Origin: CAIKZD01 sp041675165
Lineage (GTDB): Bacteria; Patescibacteriota; Minisyncoccia; Moranbacterales; UBA2206
Length of the DNA stretch: 14,924 nt
Direction: 5' to 3'
NCBI GenBank assembly: GCA_041675165.1
Contig: JBAYUI010000018.1
Location: forward strand, 1-14,924
The notes under the pieces are model-generated. The model searched no databases. It worked only from the letters and a program-made list of their open reading frames with translations, and had not been told where the DNA came from. The translations under genes were made by a program, and so were the position numbers. Of the stretch, positions 1-5,774 are shown piece by piece (position 1 is the stretch's first letter; each line of letters opens with the position of its first letter).

Positions 1-257
1 CTGGCATAATCCCGCCGGACAGAGCCTTCTTTTTCCAACAGATTCAACCGCTGGCTGATGTTGGATTTAGTGGAATTGGTTATCTCGATCAGATCGCTCG
101 GAGACAAAGAAGCGTGCCACTTGAGCGCTTTCAGAATCTTCATGCTGATCGGCGAGATCCCCAGCGGCTTGAAAACATATTTATCAGCGATGATTTCCAT
201 CCGGCGCGCGAGGCATATGATGGGCTCGATCGGCCGGAATAAGTCTTTTTTGGGCAT
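1..257 (-). CDS. MarR-family-like transcriptional regulator, C-terminus cut off by the window edge
   Basis: Reading leftwards from an ATG at 257, 85 codons are open to the window edge. The N-terminal part (about residues 1-35) is an amphipathic helix region. The next part fits a winged helix-turn-helix: GISPISMKILKAL, then LSPSDLIEITNSTKSNISQRLNLLEK, then a basic start of the wing (EGSVRRDY). This is the layout of MarR regulators: dimer helix, helix alpha-2, 'tpseLa' helix, recognition helix with S/T-K-S, then 'LekeGlv.R'. No Shine-Dalgarno is visible; a TTG four codons upstream (269) is a less likely start. A near-consensus promoter and an 18-bp palindrome lie just upstream, as expected for an autoregulated MarR protein. 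The ligand cannot be told. The family call rests on pattern only, and half the protein is missing. Confidence 0.72.
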   Translation of the reverse strand, partial: MPKKDLFRPIEPIICLARRMEIIADKYVFKPLGISPISMKILKALKWHASLSPSDLIEITNSTKSNISQRLNLLEKEGSVRRDYA

Positions 258-288
258 AAGCTTGGACAATATGAAGTTAATTCATAAA

Positions 289-306
289 TAGTTTATCAAT
301 AAACTA
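289..306. promoter_or_regulatory. 18-bp perfect palindrome, candidate MarR autoregulatory operator
   Basis: TAGTTTAT-CA-ATAAACTA has two exact 8-bp arms separated by 2 bp. It covers the predicted -10 box and part of the spacer of the promoter for the MarR-like gene. Size, A/T-rich symmetry and position fit a dimeric winged-helix repressor that blocks its own promoter. Binding is inferred, not shown. Confidence 0.6.
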
Positions 307-318
307 CTGCACTGTCAA
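290..318 (-). promoter_or_regulatory. Promoter of the MarR-like gene (TTGACA-N17-TAAACT)
   Basis: On the minus strand a perfect -35 TTGACA (313-318) is followed after exactly 17 bp by TAAACT (290-295, 4 of 6 matches to TATAAT). Transcription should start near 283, leaving a leader of about 25 nt before the ATG at 257. The promoter lies in the short gap after the SET gene, so the regulator can be transcribed on its own. Confidence 0.6.
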
Positions 319-339
319 GCAGAACACAAGAGCGTCCGT

Positions 340-765
340 TTATTTTCTTTTCTCTTGGCAACGCTCACATCGACAACCATTGGGCTTGATATATTCGTCG
401 AAATATTCTTTGCCATAATCATAGCTCAATTCTTCCCCCGCTTTGATCTTTCTCTTGGCTCGTATCAAAATGCGCTGTCCGCGGGTCTCAGCCTCGCAAT
501 TCGGCCAGCAACTATGATTGATGTAGCGAGCGATATTTTTCCGCGCCGATCCGTCGATGCTGGAACGGGAATTCAAAGCAAAGATATATTTGCTGTTCTT
601 GTTGTCCGCGATCGAATTGGGCAACTTCTCCCCCGTGTATTCAATCACGAAATCCTCCTTGGCAAAATCAACCATAGCGAACAGCCCCAGACCGCTCTTT
701 GATCGCTTAACTGAAAATTTCATTTTTTTCCGCATAGGCTTACGTTTAGTATATTTAGACAACAT
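340..765 (-). CDS. SET-domain protein (predicted protein-lysine N-methyltransferase)
   Basis: 141-aa protein with the signature motifs of the SET fold in order: an N-terminal SGLGLFA (24-30, usually G-x-G-L-F/Y-A), IEYTGE (41-46), RYINHSCWPNCE (80-91, the pseudoknot motif that helps bind S-adenosylmethionine), EELSYDYG (111-118, with the active-site Tyr117), and a post-SET C-R-C-E-R-C cluster (131-136) that with Cys85 can bind one zinc. It is a minimal, complete SET plus post-SET protein that should transfer methyl groups from S-adenosylmethionine to lysine; the substrate is unknown. The first 15 residues are basic. ATG codons at residues 11 and 15 are alternative starts, but the ATG at 765 lies 6 nt after the -10 box. 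Next downstream is a MarR-like gene with its own promoter. Confidence 0.9.
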   Translation of the reverse strand: MLSKYTKRKPMRKKMKFSVKRSKSGLGLFAMVDFAKEDFVIEYTGEKLPNSIADNKNSKYIFALNSRSSIDGSARKNIARYINHSCWPNCEAETRGQRILIRAKRKIKAGEELSYDYGKEYFDEYIKPNGCRCERCQEKRK

Positions 766-771
766 CTTCCT

Positions 772-800
772 ATTCTATGCAATTCCTTGCCTCTCGTCAA
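772..800 (-). promoter_or_regulatory. Promoter of the SET gene, probably giving a leaderless mRNA
   Basis: Minus-strand TTGACG (795-800), 17-bp spacer, TAGAAT (772-777). Only 6 nt separate the -10 from the ATG at 765, so the predicted first transcribed base is at or next to the A of the start codon. If translation starts at one of the inner ATGs instead, the leader would be about 30-45 nt. Confidence 0.7.
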
Positions 801-810
801 CTATACACCC

Positions 811-824
811 AAAACACTTGTTTT
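811..824. promoter_or_regulatory. 14-bp palindrome between two divergent -35 boxes
   Basis: AAAACA-CT-TGTTTT is an exact inverted repeat between the -35 of the SET promoter (795-800) and overlapping the -35 of the lysozyme-like gene (818-823). It is in a position to control both. Short A/T palindromes arise by chance, so confidence is low. Confidence 0.3.
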
Positions 825-846
825 TTAATAAAAAATGTGCTATAAT
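818..846 (+). promoter_or_regulatory. Promoter of the lysozyme-like gene (TTGTTT-N17-TATAAT)
   Basis: Plus-strand TTGTTT (818-823), 17 bp, consensus TATAAT (841-846). Start expected near 853, about 65 nt before the ATG at 920. It diverges from the SET promoter; the -35 boxes are 17 bp apart. Confidence 0.65.
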
Positions 847-866
847 AGACATATAGTGAGTTGAAG

Positions 867-896
867 AAGCGGGTGGAAACCACGCTTTTTTATTTT
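867..896 (+). terminator. Intrinsic-terminator-like hairpin in the leader of the lysozyme-like gene (possible attenuator)
   Basis: AAGC-(GG)-GTGG-AAA-CCAC-GCTT (867-887) followed at once by a T-rich run (886-899). It lies only about 14 nt after the predicted transcription start and before the ATG at 920, so it would stop most transcripts as an RNA of about 40 nt unless it is bypassed. Two unpaired G residues bulge from the left arm. The RNA upstream of it is too short for a known riboswitch aptamer. Confidence 0.5.
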
Positions 897-919
897 ATTC
901 AAGCCAAAAATCTACAATT

Positions 920-1504
920 ATGTTCCAATTTGACAAAATCCATCAACTTTCTCTCCATTCCAGAAAACTGGTACTTTTGGGCTTAATCGCCGTGGCTCTG
1001 GTAATGGATCTTTCCATCATGGATTCCAACACAAAGTTTTCGCGCGACATGTCTTTCAATTCCATGATGACCTACGCTCCGCCAAGTCCTTGGATGAAAA
1101 AAGCTCGCGCCATGCTTCGCGGCACGCCGATGGAAGCTATGCTGCCCTACATTGCCGGCCGCGAAAAAAACACCGCCGCCTTTCTCATCAGCGTGGCCAA
1201 AAAAGAAAGCAACCTCGGCAAACATTCTCCCATGTTGGCCGGACAAACTTGTTACAACTATTGGGGCTACCGAGGGCATACCGGCGTCATCACGCCGAGC
1301 GGCTACACCTGTTTTAATAGTCCTGCGGAAGCCATTGAAACCGTCGGCAACCGTTTCAGCGACTTGATCAACAATGGCAATTTCGACACGCCTTCCAAAA
1401 TGATTGTCTGGAAATGCGGCTATGACTGTTCTTGGGACGACCCCATCGCCACCAAAAAATGGATCAGTGACGTCAACCATTATTACAAGAAGTTTTACGA
1501 GTAA
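920..1504 (+). CDS. Membrane-anchored lysozyme-like (peptidoglycan hydrolase-type) protein
   Basis: 194-aa protein. Residues 16-32 (KLVLLGLIAVALVMDLS) form one hydrophobic segment after a short basic N-terminus: an uncleaved anchor or signal peptide. From about 75 onward the pattern fits the lysozyme-like superfamily: AAFLISVAKKESNLGK (86-101, Glu96 a candidate catalytic acid), then CYNYWGYRG and PSGYTCFNSPAEAIETVGNRF, which resemble the second half of glucosaminidase/transglycosylase domains. Four cysteines (111, 131, 166, 170) would suit disulfides outside the cell. The likely role is cutting or binding peptidoglycan in cell-wall growth or attack on a neighbour cell. No Shine-Dalgarno precedes the ATG. 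Its last codons are duplicated downstream at 1688-1713. The exact family is uncertain. Confidence 0.75.
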   Translation: MFQFDKIHQLSLHSRKLVLLGLIAVALVMDLSIMDSNTKFSRDMSFNSMMTYAPPSPWMKKARAMLRGTPMEAMLPYIAGREKNTAAFLISVAKKESNLGKHSPMLAGQTCYNYWGYRGHTGVITPSGYTCFNSPAEAIETVGNRFSDLINNGNFDTPSKMIVWKCGYDCSWDDPIATKKWISDVNHYYKKFYE

Positions 1505-1516
1505 AAATCTTTCTAC

Positions 1517-1556
1517 AAAAAACCAAGAGCAATTCCTGCTCTTGGTTTTTTAGTTT
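1517..1556 (+). terminator. Strong intrinsic terminator after the lysozyme-like gene
   Basis: Perfect 15-bp stem (1517-1531 with 1537-1551, core CCAAGAGCA / TGCTCTTGG), 5-nt loop ATTCC and a T-run. It lies within the segment bounded by the 26-bp direct repeats. Confidence 0.88.
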
Positions 1557-1570
1557 TTTATTGTCTTTAA

Positions 1571-1682
1571 TGTCGGTTCAGTGTCTCCGACCTGAACCTC
1601 TTGGTTCTTGATCAACTAAATTCAGCTGTAAAATTAAACTGATTAGAAAAATGCGATTCAAGTCAGGAGACTTGAACCGACA
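1571..1682. repeat. 112-bp inverted-repeat (REP/MITE-like) element
   Basis: The left end (1571-1598, TGTCGGTTCAGTGTCTCC...) and the complement of the right end (1655-1682, TGTCGGTTCAAGTCTCC...) are near-identical 28-nt sequences facing each other across 56 bp. Each end is itself a small hairpin: GGTTCAG/CTGAACC on the left and TTCAAGTC/GACTTGAA on the right. Two inverted hairpins with a shared TGTCGG head resemble REP pairs moved by REP-associated Y1 transposases, or a non-autonomous MITE. No transposase is encoded in this window. Confidence 0.6.
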
Positions 1683-1726
1683 ATAGAATTACAAGAAGTT
1701 TTACGAGTAAAAAAATTTGCCTCAAG

Positions 1727-1752
1727 AAAACTGCCCACTACGGGCAGTTTTT
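1727..1752. terminator. Bidirectional terminator between the lysozyme-like gene and copA
   Basis: AAAACTGCCC-ACTAC-GGGCAGTTTT has a 10-bp stem with an A-run on one side and a T-run on the other, so it can end the minus-strand copper operon (copA stop at 1769) as well as plus-strand transcripts. Confidence 0.8.
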
Positions 1753-1768
1753 GTATAACATTTTTAGT

Positions 1769-4000
1769 TTATTTCCGATAAATCCGCAAACTATTCATCA
1801 CCACACTCACAGAACTGAAGGCCATGGCACCAGCGGCAACTTCCGGATTCAAGAAACCGAAGGCGGCCAAGGGGATGGCTACGATGTTATAGAAAAAAGC
1901 CCAGAAGAGATTTTGTTGGATAGTCTTGAAAGTGAGTTGGGAAATAGTAATCGCTTCCACCACTTTTTTCAAATTGTTCTGCATCAGGATGATCTGCCCG
2001 GCGTCCTTGGCGATGTCGGTGGCGCTGCCCATGGCGATGCCGAGATCAGCTTGCACAAGAGACGGCGCGTCATTGATGCCATCACCCACAAAGATTACCT
2101 TTTCTCCGACCGCTTGAAATTTTTGAATAGCTGCCGCTTTTTGTTCCGGCAAAACTTCCGCCACCACTTGGTCGATGCCCAGTTCCTGTGCCACGGCCTC
2201 AGCCGTTTTTTGATTGTCGCCTGAAATCATGGCCACCGCCATGCCCATTTTCTTGATGGCAGCTATAACTTTTTTGGCTTCCGGCCGAATTTTGTCCGCC
2301 ACAAGAATTGCCCCGATGACATCAGCACCATGCACCACGAAAAGGTGCGTGCCCACCTCTTCACTCTCGATTGATAAAATATTTTCTGCCCAAGTAATAT
2401 CTACCTTATGATCAGTTAGTAATTTTTTATTCCCCATCAGCAATTCCGTTTTATGCGCTTGGCAAACAGCCCCAATGCCCCTGCCTCGTTCTTCTTTGAT
2501 ATTTTCCAATGGAGCTAAGATAATATTTTCCGCCTTGGCGGCGCGCGTCACCGCTTGCGACAAAGGATGTTCGGAAGCCCCAGCCAAAGAAGCCGCAATT
2601 TTCAGAATTTTGTTTTCAGCAAAATTAAATTGCGGATTGGCAATGATTTTTTTCACTTCCGGTTTGCCCTCGGTCAGCGTGCCAGTCTTATCAAACACCG
2701 CCAGCGTAATATTTTTAGCACGCTCAAAACTTTCACCGTTCTTGAACAAAATGCCGTTCCGCGCCCCGCGTCCGGTGCCCACCATGATGGCCGTGGGCGT
2801 CGCCAAGCCCAAAGCGCACGGGCAGGCAATGACCAGAACAGCCACGGCGTGGATGAGTGAGAGAGAGAAATTAAAAGTTAAAAAATATGTCATCATGAAA
2901 GTGAGTGCCGCAATAGCAATAACCACCGGCACAAAAATGCCAGAAATTTGATCGGCCAATTTTTGAATGGGCGCTTTCGAACCTTGCGCTTCTTCCACCG
3001 CGCGCACGATGTTGGCCAGCACGGTCCCTTCGCCAATCTGCATCACCTTGACTTTGAGTACGCCGTCCTGATTCAGTGTCGCCCCATAAACTTTTGATCC
3101 GACCGTTTTTTCCACACTCATCGATTCGCCGGTCAGCATCGATTCGTCCACATTCGATTGGCCGGAAATTATTTCCCCATCCAGGGGAATTTTTTCGCTC
3201 GGCTTCACGAGTAGAATATCGCCGATTTTAATTTCCTCTATGTCAATTTCTCGTTCCTGCCCGTCTGAAATCAAGCGCGCTTTTTTAGCGCCCAGCTCCA
3301 TCAATTTCTGCATGGCTTCCCCGGCCTGACCCGAGCTTTTAGCTTCGAAATATTTCCCAAGCAGGATGAACGTCACAATCAGCGCCGCCGACTCGAAATA
3401 GGACTCTTGGGCATGCCAAACCGCCCACAAACTGTAAAAATAGGCGATGAGCGTGCCCAATGACACCAAAGTGTCCATATTGGCCTTCAACTTTTTAAGC
3501 TGTTTAAAAGCCATCCTGTGGAAGCGGGCGCCGAAATAGAACACCACTACGGTCGTCAAAAAGATATGCAGCCACATCACAACGTCCAGCCCAAAAAACT
3601 CTTTCCCCCATCTGAGCTGGACAAACATCTCCACCAACAACGGTAAACTCAACACCGCCGCCCACATAAAACTCTTCAAATTTCCATCCGCCTCAGAAGC
3701 CTCGTGATGATGCCCACCTGAATGGTCTTTAATTTCTGATTTTTGATTTGGAATTTTATTGGATATTGGATATTGGATATTGGATATTTCTTCGATATTA
3801 TACCCGTTCTCCCTAATAATCTTCCTCACCCCATCTTCCTCCAACACATCTGCGTCATATTCCACATACGCTTTCTTGGACGCAAAATTAACCGTGGCAG
3901 AAATTATTCCAGCAGCTTTGATTAACTCTTTTTCATTCGACAATGCGCAACTGGCACAAGTCATGCCGGCGATTCTTAAGGTTGTTTTTTGTTTATGCAT
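1769..4000 (-). CDS. copA: CopA-type Cu(I)-exporting P1B-type ATPase
   Basis: 743-aa ATP-driven membrane pump. In order: an N-terminal heavy-metal-associated domain with GMTCASC (12-18); a His-rich linker HSGGHHH (about 93-99); membrane helices from about 110; the actuator TGES (290-293); the Cys-Pro-Cys metal gate (393-395); DKTGT with the phosphorylated Asp (437); the SEHP nucleotide-binding motif (476-479); GDGINDAP (639-646); and the last helices with YN (704-705) and M-A-F-S-S...N-S-L-R, the ligand set of the Cu(I) subgroup. It exports Cu(I) from the cytoplasm. The ATG at 4000 follows the TAA of the upstream fusion gene by 4 nt, suggesting coupled translation. A TTG at 4012 (4 more codons, 8-bp overlap) has a weak GGAAAG before it and is the alternative start. 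The linker DNA holds a 4 x 7-bp tandem repeat. Confidence 0.95.
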   Translation of the reverse strand: MHKQKTTLRIAGMTCASCALSNEKELIKAAGIISATVNFASKKAYVEYDADVLEEDGVRKIIRENGYNIEEISNIQYPISNKIPNQKSEIKDHSGGHHHEASEADGNLKSFMWAAVLSLPLLVEMFVQLRWGKEFFGLDVVMWLHIFLTTVVVFYFGARFHRMAFKQLKKLKANMDTLVSLGTLIAYFYSLWAVWHAQESYFESAALIVTFILLGKYFEAKSSGQAGEAMQKLMELGAKKARLISDGQEREIDIEEIKIGDILLVKPSEKIPLDGEIISGQSNVDESMLTGESMSVEKTVGSKVYGATLNQDGVLKVKVMQIGEGTVLANIVRAVEEAQGSKAPIQKLADQISGIFVPVVIAIAALTFMMTYFLTFNFSLSLIHAVAVLVIACPCALGLATPTAIMVGTGRGARNGILFKNGESFERAKNITLAVFDKTGTLTEGKPEVKKIIANPQFNFAENKILKIAASLAGASEHPLSQAVTRAAKAENIILAPLENIKEERGRGIGAVCQAHKTELLMGNKKLLTDHKVDITWAENILSIESEEVGTHLFVVHGADVIGAILVADKIRPEAKKVIAAIKKMGMAVAMISGDNQKTAEAVAQELGIDQVVAEVLPEQKAAAIQKFQAVGEKVIFVGDGINDAPSLVQADLGIAMGSATDIAKDAGQIILMQNNLKKVVEAITISQLTFKTIQQNLFWAFFYNIVAIPLAAFGFLNPEVAAGAMAFSSVSVVMNSLRIYRK
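3759..3786. repeat. Heptanucleotide tandem repeat (TTGGATA x 4) inside copA
   Basis: Four exact 7-bp units run without a gap through the linker between the metal-binding domain and the first membrane helix of CopA, encoding NIQYPISN-like residues. Because 7 is not a multiple of 3, gain or loss of one unit would shift the reading frame. Confidence 0.9.
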
Positions 4001-4004
4001 ATTT

Positions 4005-5372
4005 TTATTCAACTATAAACTTTCCACGTACCATTCCCATCCAACAGCTGAACGGAATTTCTCCGGCCGCGCCGGGCGTGAACGTTACTACGTTATCGCC
4101 CGCATGTATGCTTTGGGTGATATTCAGGCTCGGGATGATGATCTTATCCGTACACCCCGTCGCGTGATCGCCATTAATGATCCACTTCACCGGCACGCCT
4201 TTTTTGATCTTAATCGTACTTGGATCAAAACCCGCACTACTCAGCGTTGTCCTGATGACTTGCGTATTAGTGTCCTCGGCCGCCGGCGGCGCATTATTTT
4301 TCTCAGAAGCATTATCTTCTACAGTAAGAATAGAATTATCCGTACTTAAAATATTACCCTTCATGCCGGAAAGCGCTAATCCTGAATTCAGAGTATAGAG
4401 CGCAAAAAGCAACACCAACATCCCTGCCGCTTTTTGAAAAATGATGGTATGGCGATTTTTAGTCCAAGAGACCGTAATGCCGAGCGCTAAAAGTACCGGC
4501 AAAGTGCCAAGCGCGAAAAACAGAAGCACCAGTCCGCCCGTCCAAAAGCTGCCGCTTGCCAACGCGAAAAGTTGCATGCTCTGCGTAAAACCACAAGGCA
4601 AGAAAAAACTCAAGGCTCCCAAAACAAACGGCGCCGCCTTATGATTGGAATCTTTCAAGGCCGACCAATGTCGGGTTAAACCTTTCGGCATAGTCACTCC
4701 AAAACTCGATAGAGCTGGCGCAAAACCTAATATATTCAAGGCCAGAAGAAACATCACCACGGCGATGAAAATCGTATATAAAGACAGGAAATTGCCGCTG
4801 ATATTGATCTGCCCACCCAAAAGTCCCAAGAGGCCTCCTAGCAGAAAGAATGCTCCGGCGCGTCCGATATGGAAAAATATATTCGGCTTGGCCGCGCCGC
4901 GCCAAAAACTTTTCTCATCGGTCTGATATTTTTCGGAGAAAGCGATGATCACGCCGCCCACCACAGCCAGGCACGATGACACCGAAGCGGTGAGACCGAT
5001 GAGCAGACTTACTCCGAGACTGGCCGGATTGCTCAGTGATCCAAGACTCGGCACTAGTCCTAGACTTTGAATGATGCGGATGCCAAGTAACACCATAAGA
5101 GCCACTAAGATCGCTGACAGCCAATCATTCAGACCGGCTTTCTTCACCGCTCCATTGGCTGCCTTTTTCTCCACCGCCTGATAACCGCATTTTTGAATGA
5201 TTTTCTTGATAACTTCGCTGTCCGGTTCGACTTTATCGTAGACGATCTCCACTATCCCGCGCTTACAGTCAGCCTTTATGCTTCTTGCGCCGGACACTAT
5301 TTGTAAATCATCCTCCAAAATTTTTTCGCAGCTGGCGCAATGCATACCCTGCACATATATATATTTCTTCAT
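4005..5372 (-). CDS. HMA - TauE/SafE-like membrane - cupredoxin fusion protein (copper handling)
   Basis: 455 aa in three parts. Residues 1-70 are a heavy-metal-associated domain with GMHCASC (9-15). Residues 84-335 are a membrane region of about six or more helices of the TauE/SafE/DsbD-like type, with SSCLAVVGG (Cys134) and FLPCGFTQSMQ (Cys260) in matching helices. After a spacer rich in Asn, Ala, Pro and Glu, residues 372-455 are a cupredoxin-like domain ending in PFSCWMGMVRGKFIVE, with Cys407, Cys443, Met445 and Met447 as likely copper ligands. The protein probably takes Cu(I) through the membrane system or reduces and binds it outside. It sits between csoR (1 nt upstream, TAG-T-ATG) and copA (4 nt downstream), so it is part of the copper response. 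Fusions of this kind occur in several bacteria; the exact reaction is unknown. No Shine-Dalgarno. Confidence 0.88.
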   Translation of the reverse strand: MKKYIYVQGMHCASCEKILEDDLQIVSGARSIKADCKRGIVEIVYDKVEPDSEVIKKIIQKCGYQAVEKKAANGAVKKAGLNDWLSAILVALMVLLGIRIIQSLGLVPSLGSLSNPASLGVSLLIGLTASVSSCLAVVGGVIIAFSEKYQTDEKSFWRGAAKPNIFFHIGRAGAFFLLGGLLGLLGGQINISGNFLSLYTIFIAVVMFLLALNILGFAPALSSFGVTMPKGLTRHWSALKDSNHKAAPFVLGALSFFLPCGFTQSMQLFALASGSFWTGGLVLLFFALGTLPVLLALGITVSWTKNRHTIIFQKAAGMLVLLFALYTLNSGLALSGMKGNILSTDNSILTVEDNASEKNNAPPAAEDTNTQVIRTTLSSAGFDPSTIKIKKGVPVKWIINGDHATGCTDKIIIPSLNITQSIHAGDNVVTFTPGAAGEIPFSCWMGMVRGKFIVE

Positions 5373-5373
5373 A

Positions 5374-5643
5374 CTATTTATTGAGTTTATTTATCGAAAG
5401 AATTTCCTCAATCATTTTTTTCTTCCTTTTTTCATTCGTCCCCCGCATGGCCGTCGCGAAACAACTATTCAAGTGACCCTCTAAAATCCGGCCATTGGCC
5501 GCTTTCAAAAGCCCGATGACCGCCAAATTCTGTTGCAGAAGATCGATGCAATACTCATGGTTTTCCGCCATCGCAATGACTCTCCCCAAAAGACTACGCG
5601 CTTTCTTCAGCGCCGTTATCGTTTTCTTATTATCCTCTTGCAT
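5374..5643 (-). CDS. csoR: CsoR-type copper-sensing repressor
   Basis: 89-aa all-helical protein of the CsoR/RcnR (DUF156) family. Cys32, His57 and Cys61 have spacings of 25 and 4, the same as the Cu(I) ligands Cys36-His61-Cys65 of known CsoR proteins, which argues for copper rather than nickel or formaldehyde sensing. The basic N-terminal helix (KKTITALKKARSLLGR) is the usual DNA-contact helix. In the apo form it should bind the operator at 5715-5731; Cu(I) binding should release it. It is the first gene of the operon, ahead of the fusion gene and copA, so it controls its own synthesis. No Shine-Dalgarno precedes the ATG; the leader is about 87 nt and A+T-rich. Confidence 0.93.
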   Translation of the reverse strand: MQEDNKKTITALKKARSLLGRVIAMAENHEYCIDLLQQNLAVIGLLKAANGRILEGHLNSCFATAMRGTNEKRKKKMIEEILSINKLNK

Positions 5644-5676
5644 ATATTTTAAAAATTATTATGAATTGATTTCAAG

Positions 5677-5708
5677 TTTTGACATTTGACATTTGGTTTT
5701 TGACATTT
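5677..5708. repeat. Degenerate TTTGACAT repeat in the csoR operon leader
   Basis: TTTGACA occurs twice in tandem (7-bp period) and once more after a short spacer. It lies between the promoter and the csoR start, downstream of the operator. It resembles in style the 7-bp repeat in copA. No function can be read from it. Confidence 0.6.
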
Positions 5709-5714
5709 CCAGCA

Positions 5715-5731
5715 TACCTCCCCCCTAGGTA
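5715..5731. promoter_or_regulatory. CsoR operator
   Basis: TACCT-CCCCCCT-AGGTA has inverted 5-bp ends around a run of C's (G's on the transcribed strand), as in known CsoR boxes. It covers the predicted transcription start (about 5730) just downstream of the -10 at 5737-5742, so a bound repressor would block initiation. A second similar half-site (GGGGGAGGATA, minus strand, within 5742-5752) lies in the promoter spacer. Confidence 0.82.
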
Positions 5732-5736
5732 ACCCT

Positions 5737-5765
5737 ATTCTATCCTCCCCCGAAAAAACTGTCAA
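5737..5765 (-). promoter_or_regulatory. Promoter of the csoR-copA operon (TTGACA-N17-TAGAAT)
   Basis: Minus-strand TTGACA (5760-5765), 17 bp, TAGAAT (5737-5742). A near-consensus promoter held off by the adjacent CsoR operator is the expected design for a derepressed copper operon. Confidence 0.85.
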
Positions 5766-5774
5766 CTGGATAAA

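Larger units (their letters stand above)
1482..1713. repeat. Pair of exact 26-bp direct repeats bounding a terminator plus inverted-repeat element
   Basis: The 26 bases at 1482-1507 (the last codons and stop of the lysozyme-like gene plus five A's, beginning ATTACAAGAAG) recur exactly at 1688-1713. The period is 206 bp. Between them lie the 15-bp-stem terminator and the 112-bp inverted-repeat element. The second copy leads into another terminator (1727-1752), which may be the gene's original one. It looks like an insertion with duplicated flank, or a tandem duplication later altered. Confidence 0.85.

Noticed and set aside
867..896. Riboswitch in front of the lysozyme-like gene
   Set aside because: Only about 14 nt separate the predicted start from the hairpin, and no known aptamer core was recognised. 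Kept only as an attenuator or terminator.
983..1480. Minus-strand open frame of 165 codons opposite the lysozyme-like gene
   Set aside because: Shadow of the real gene; composition is unnatural and there is no start signal.
1505..1768. Hidden transposase or gene in the repeat-rich gap
   Set aside because: No open frame of useful length; the gap is filled by two terminators, the inverted-repeat element and the direct repeat.
3759..3786. CRISPR-like repeat
   Set aside because: Units are 7 bp with no spacers, so this is a simple tandem repeat, not CRISPR. No CRISPR array was seen anywhere in the window.
3759..4349. Plus-strand open frame of 196 codons opposite copA and the fusion gene
   Set aside because: It lies antisense to two clearly real genes, includes the simple 7-bp repeat in translation, and shows no recognisable domain.
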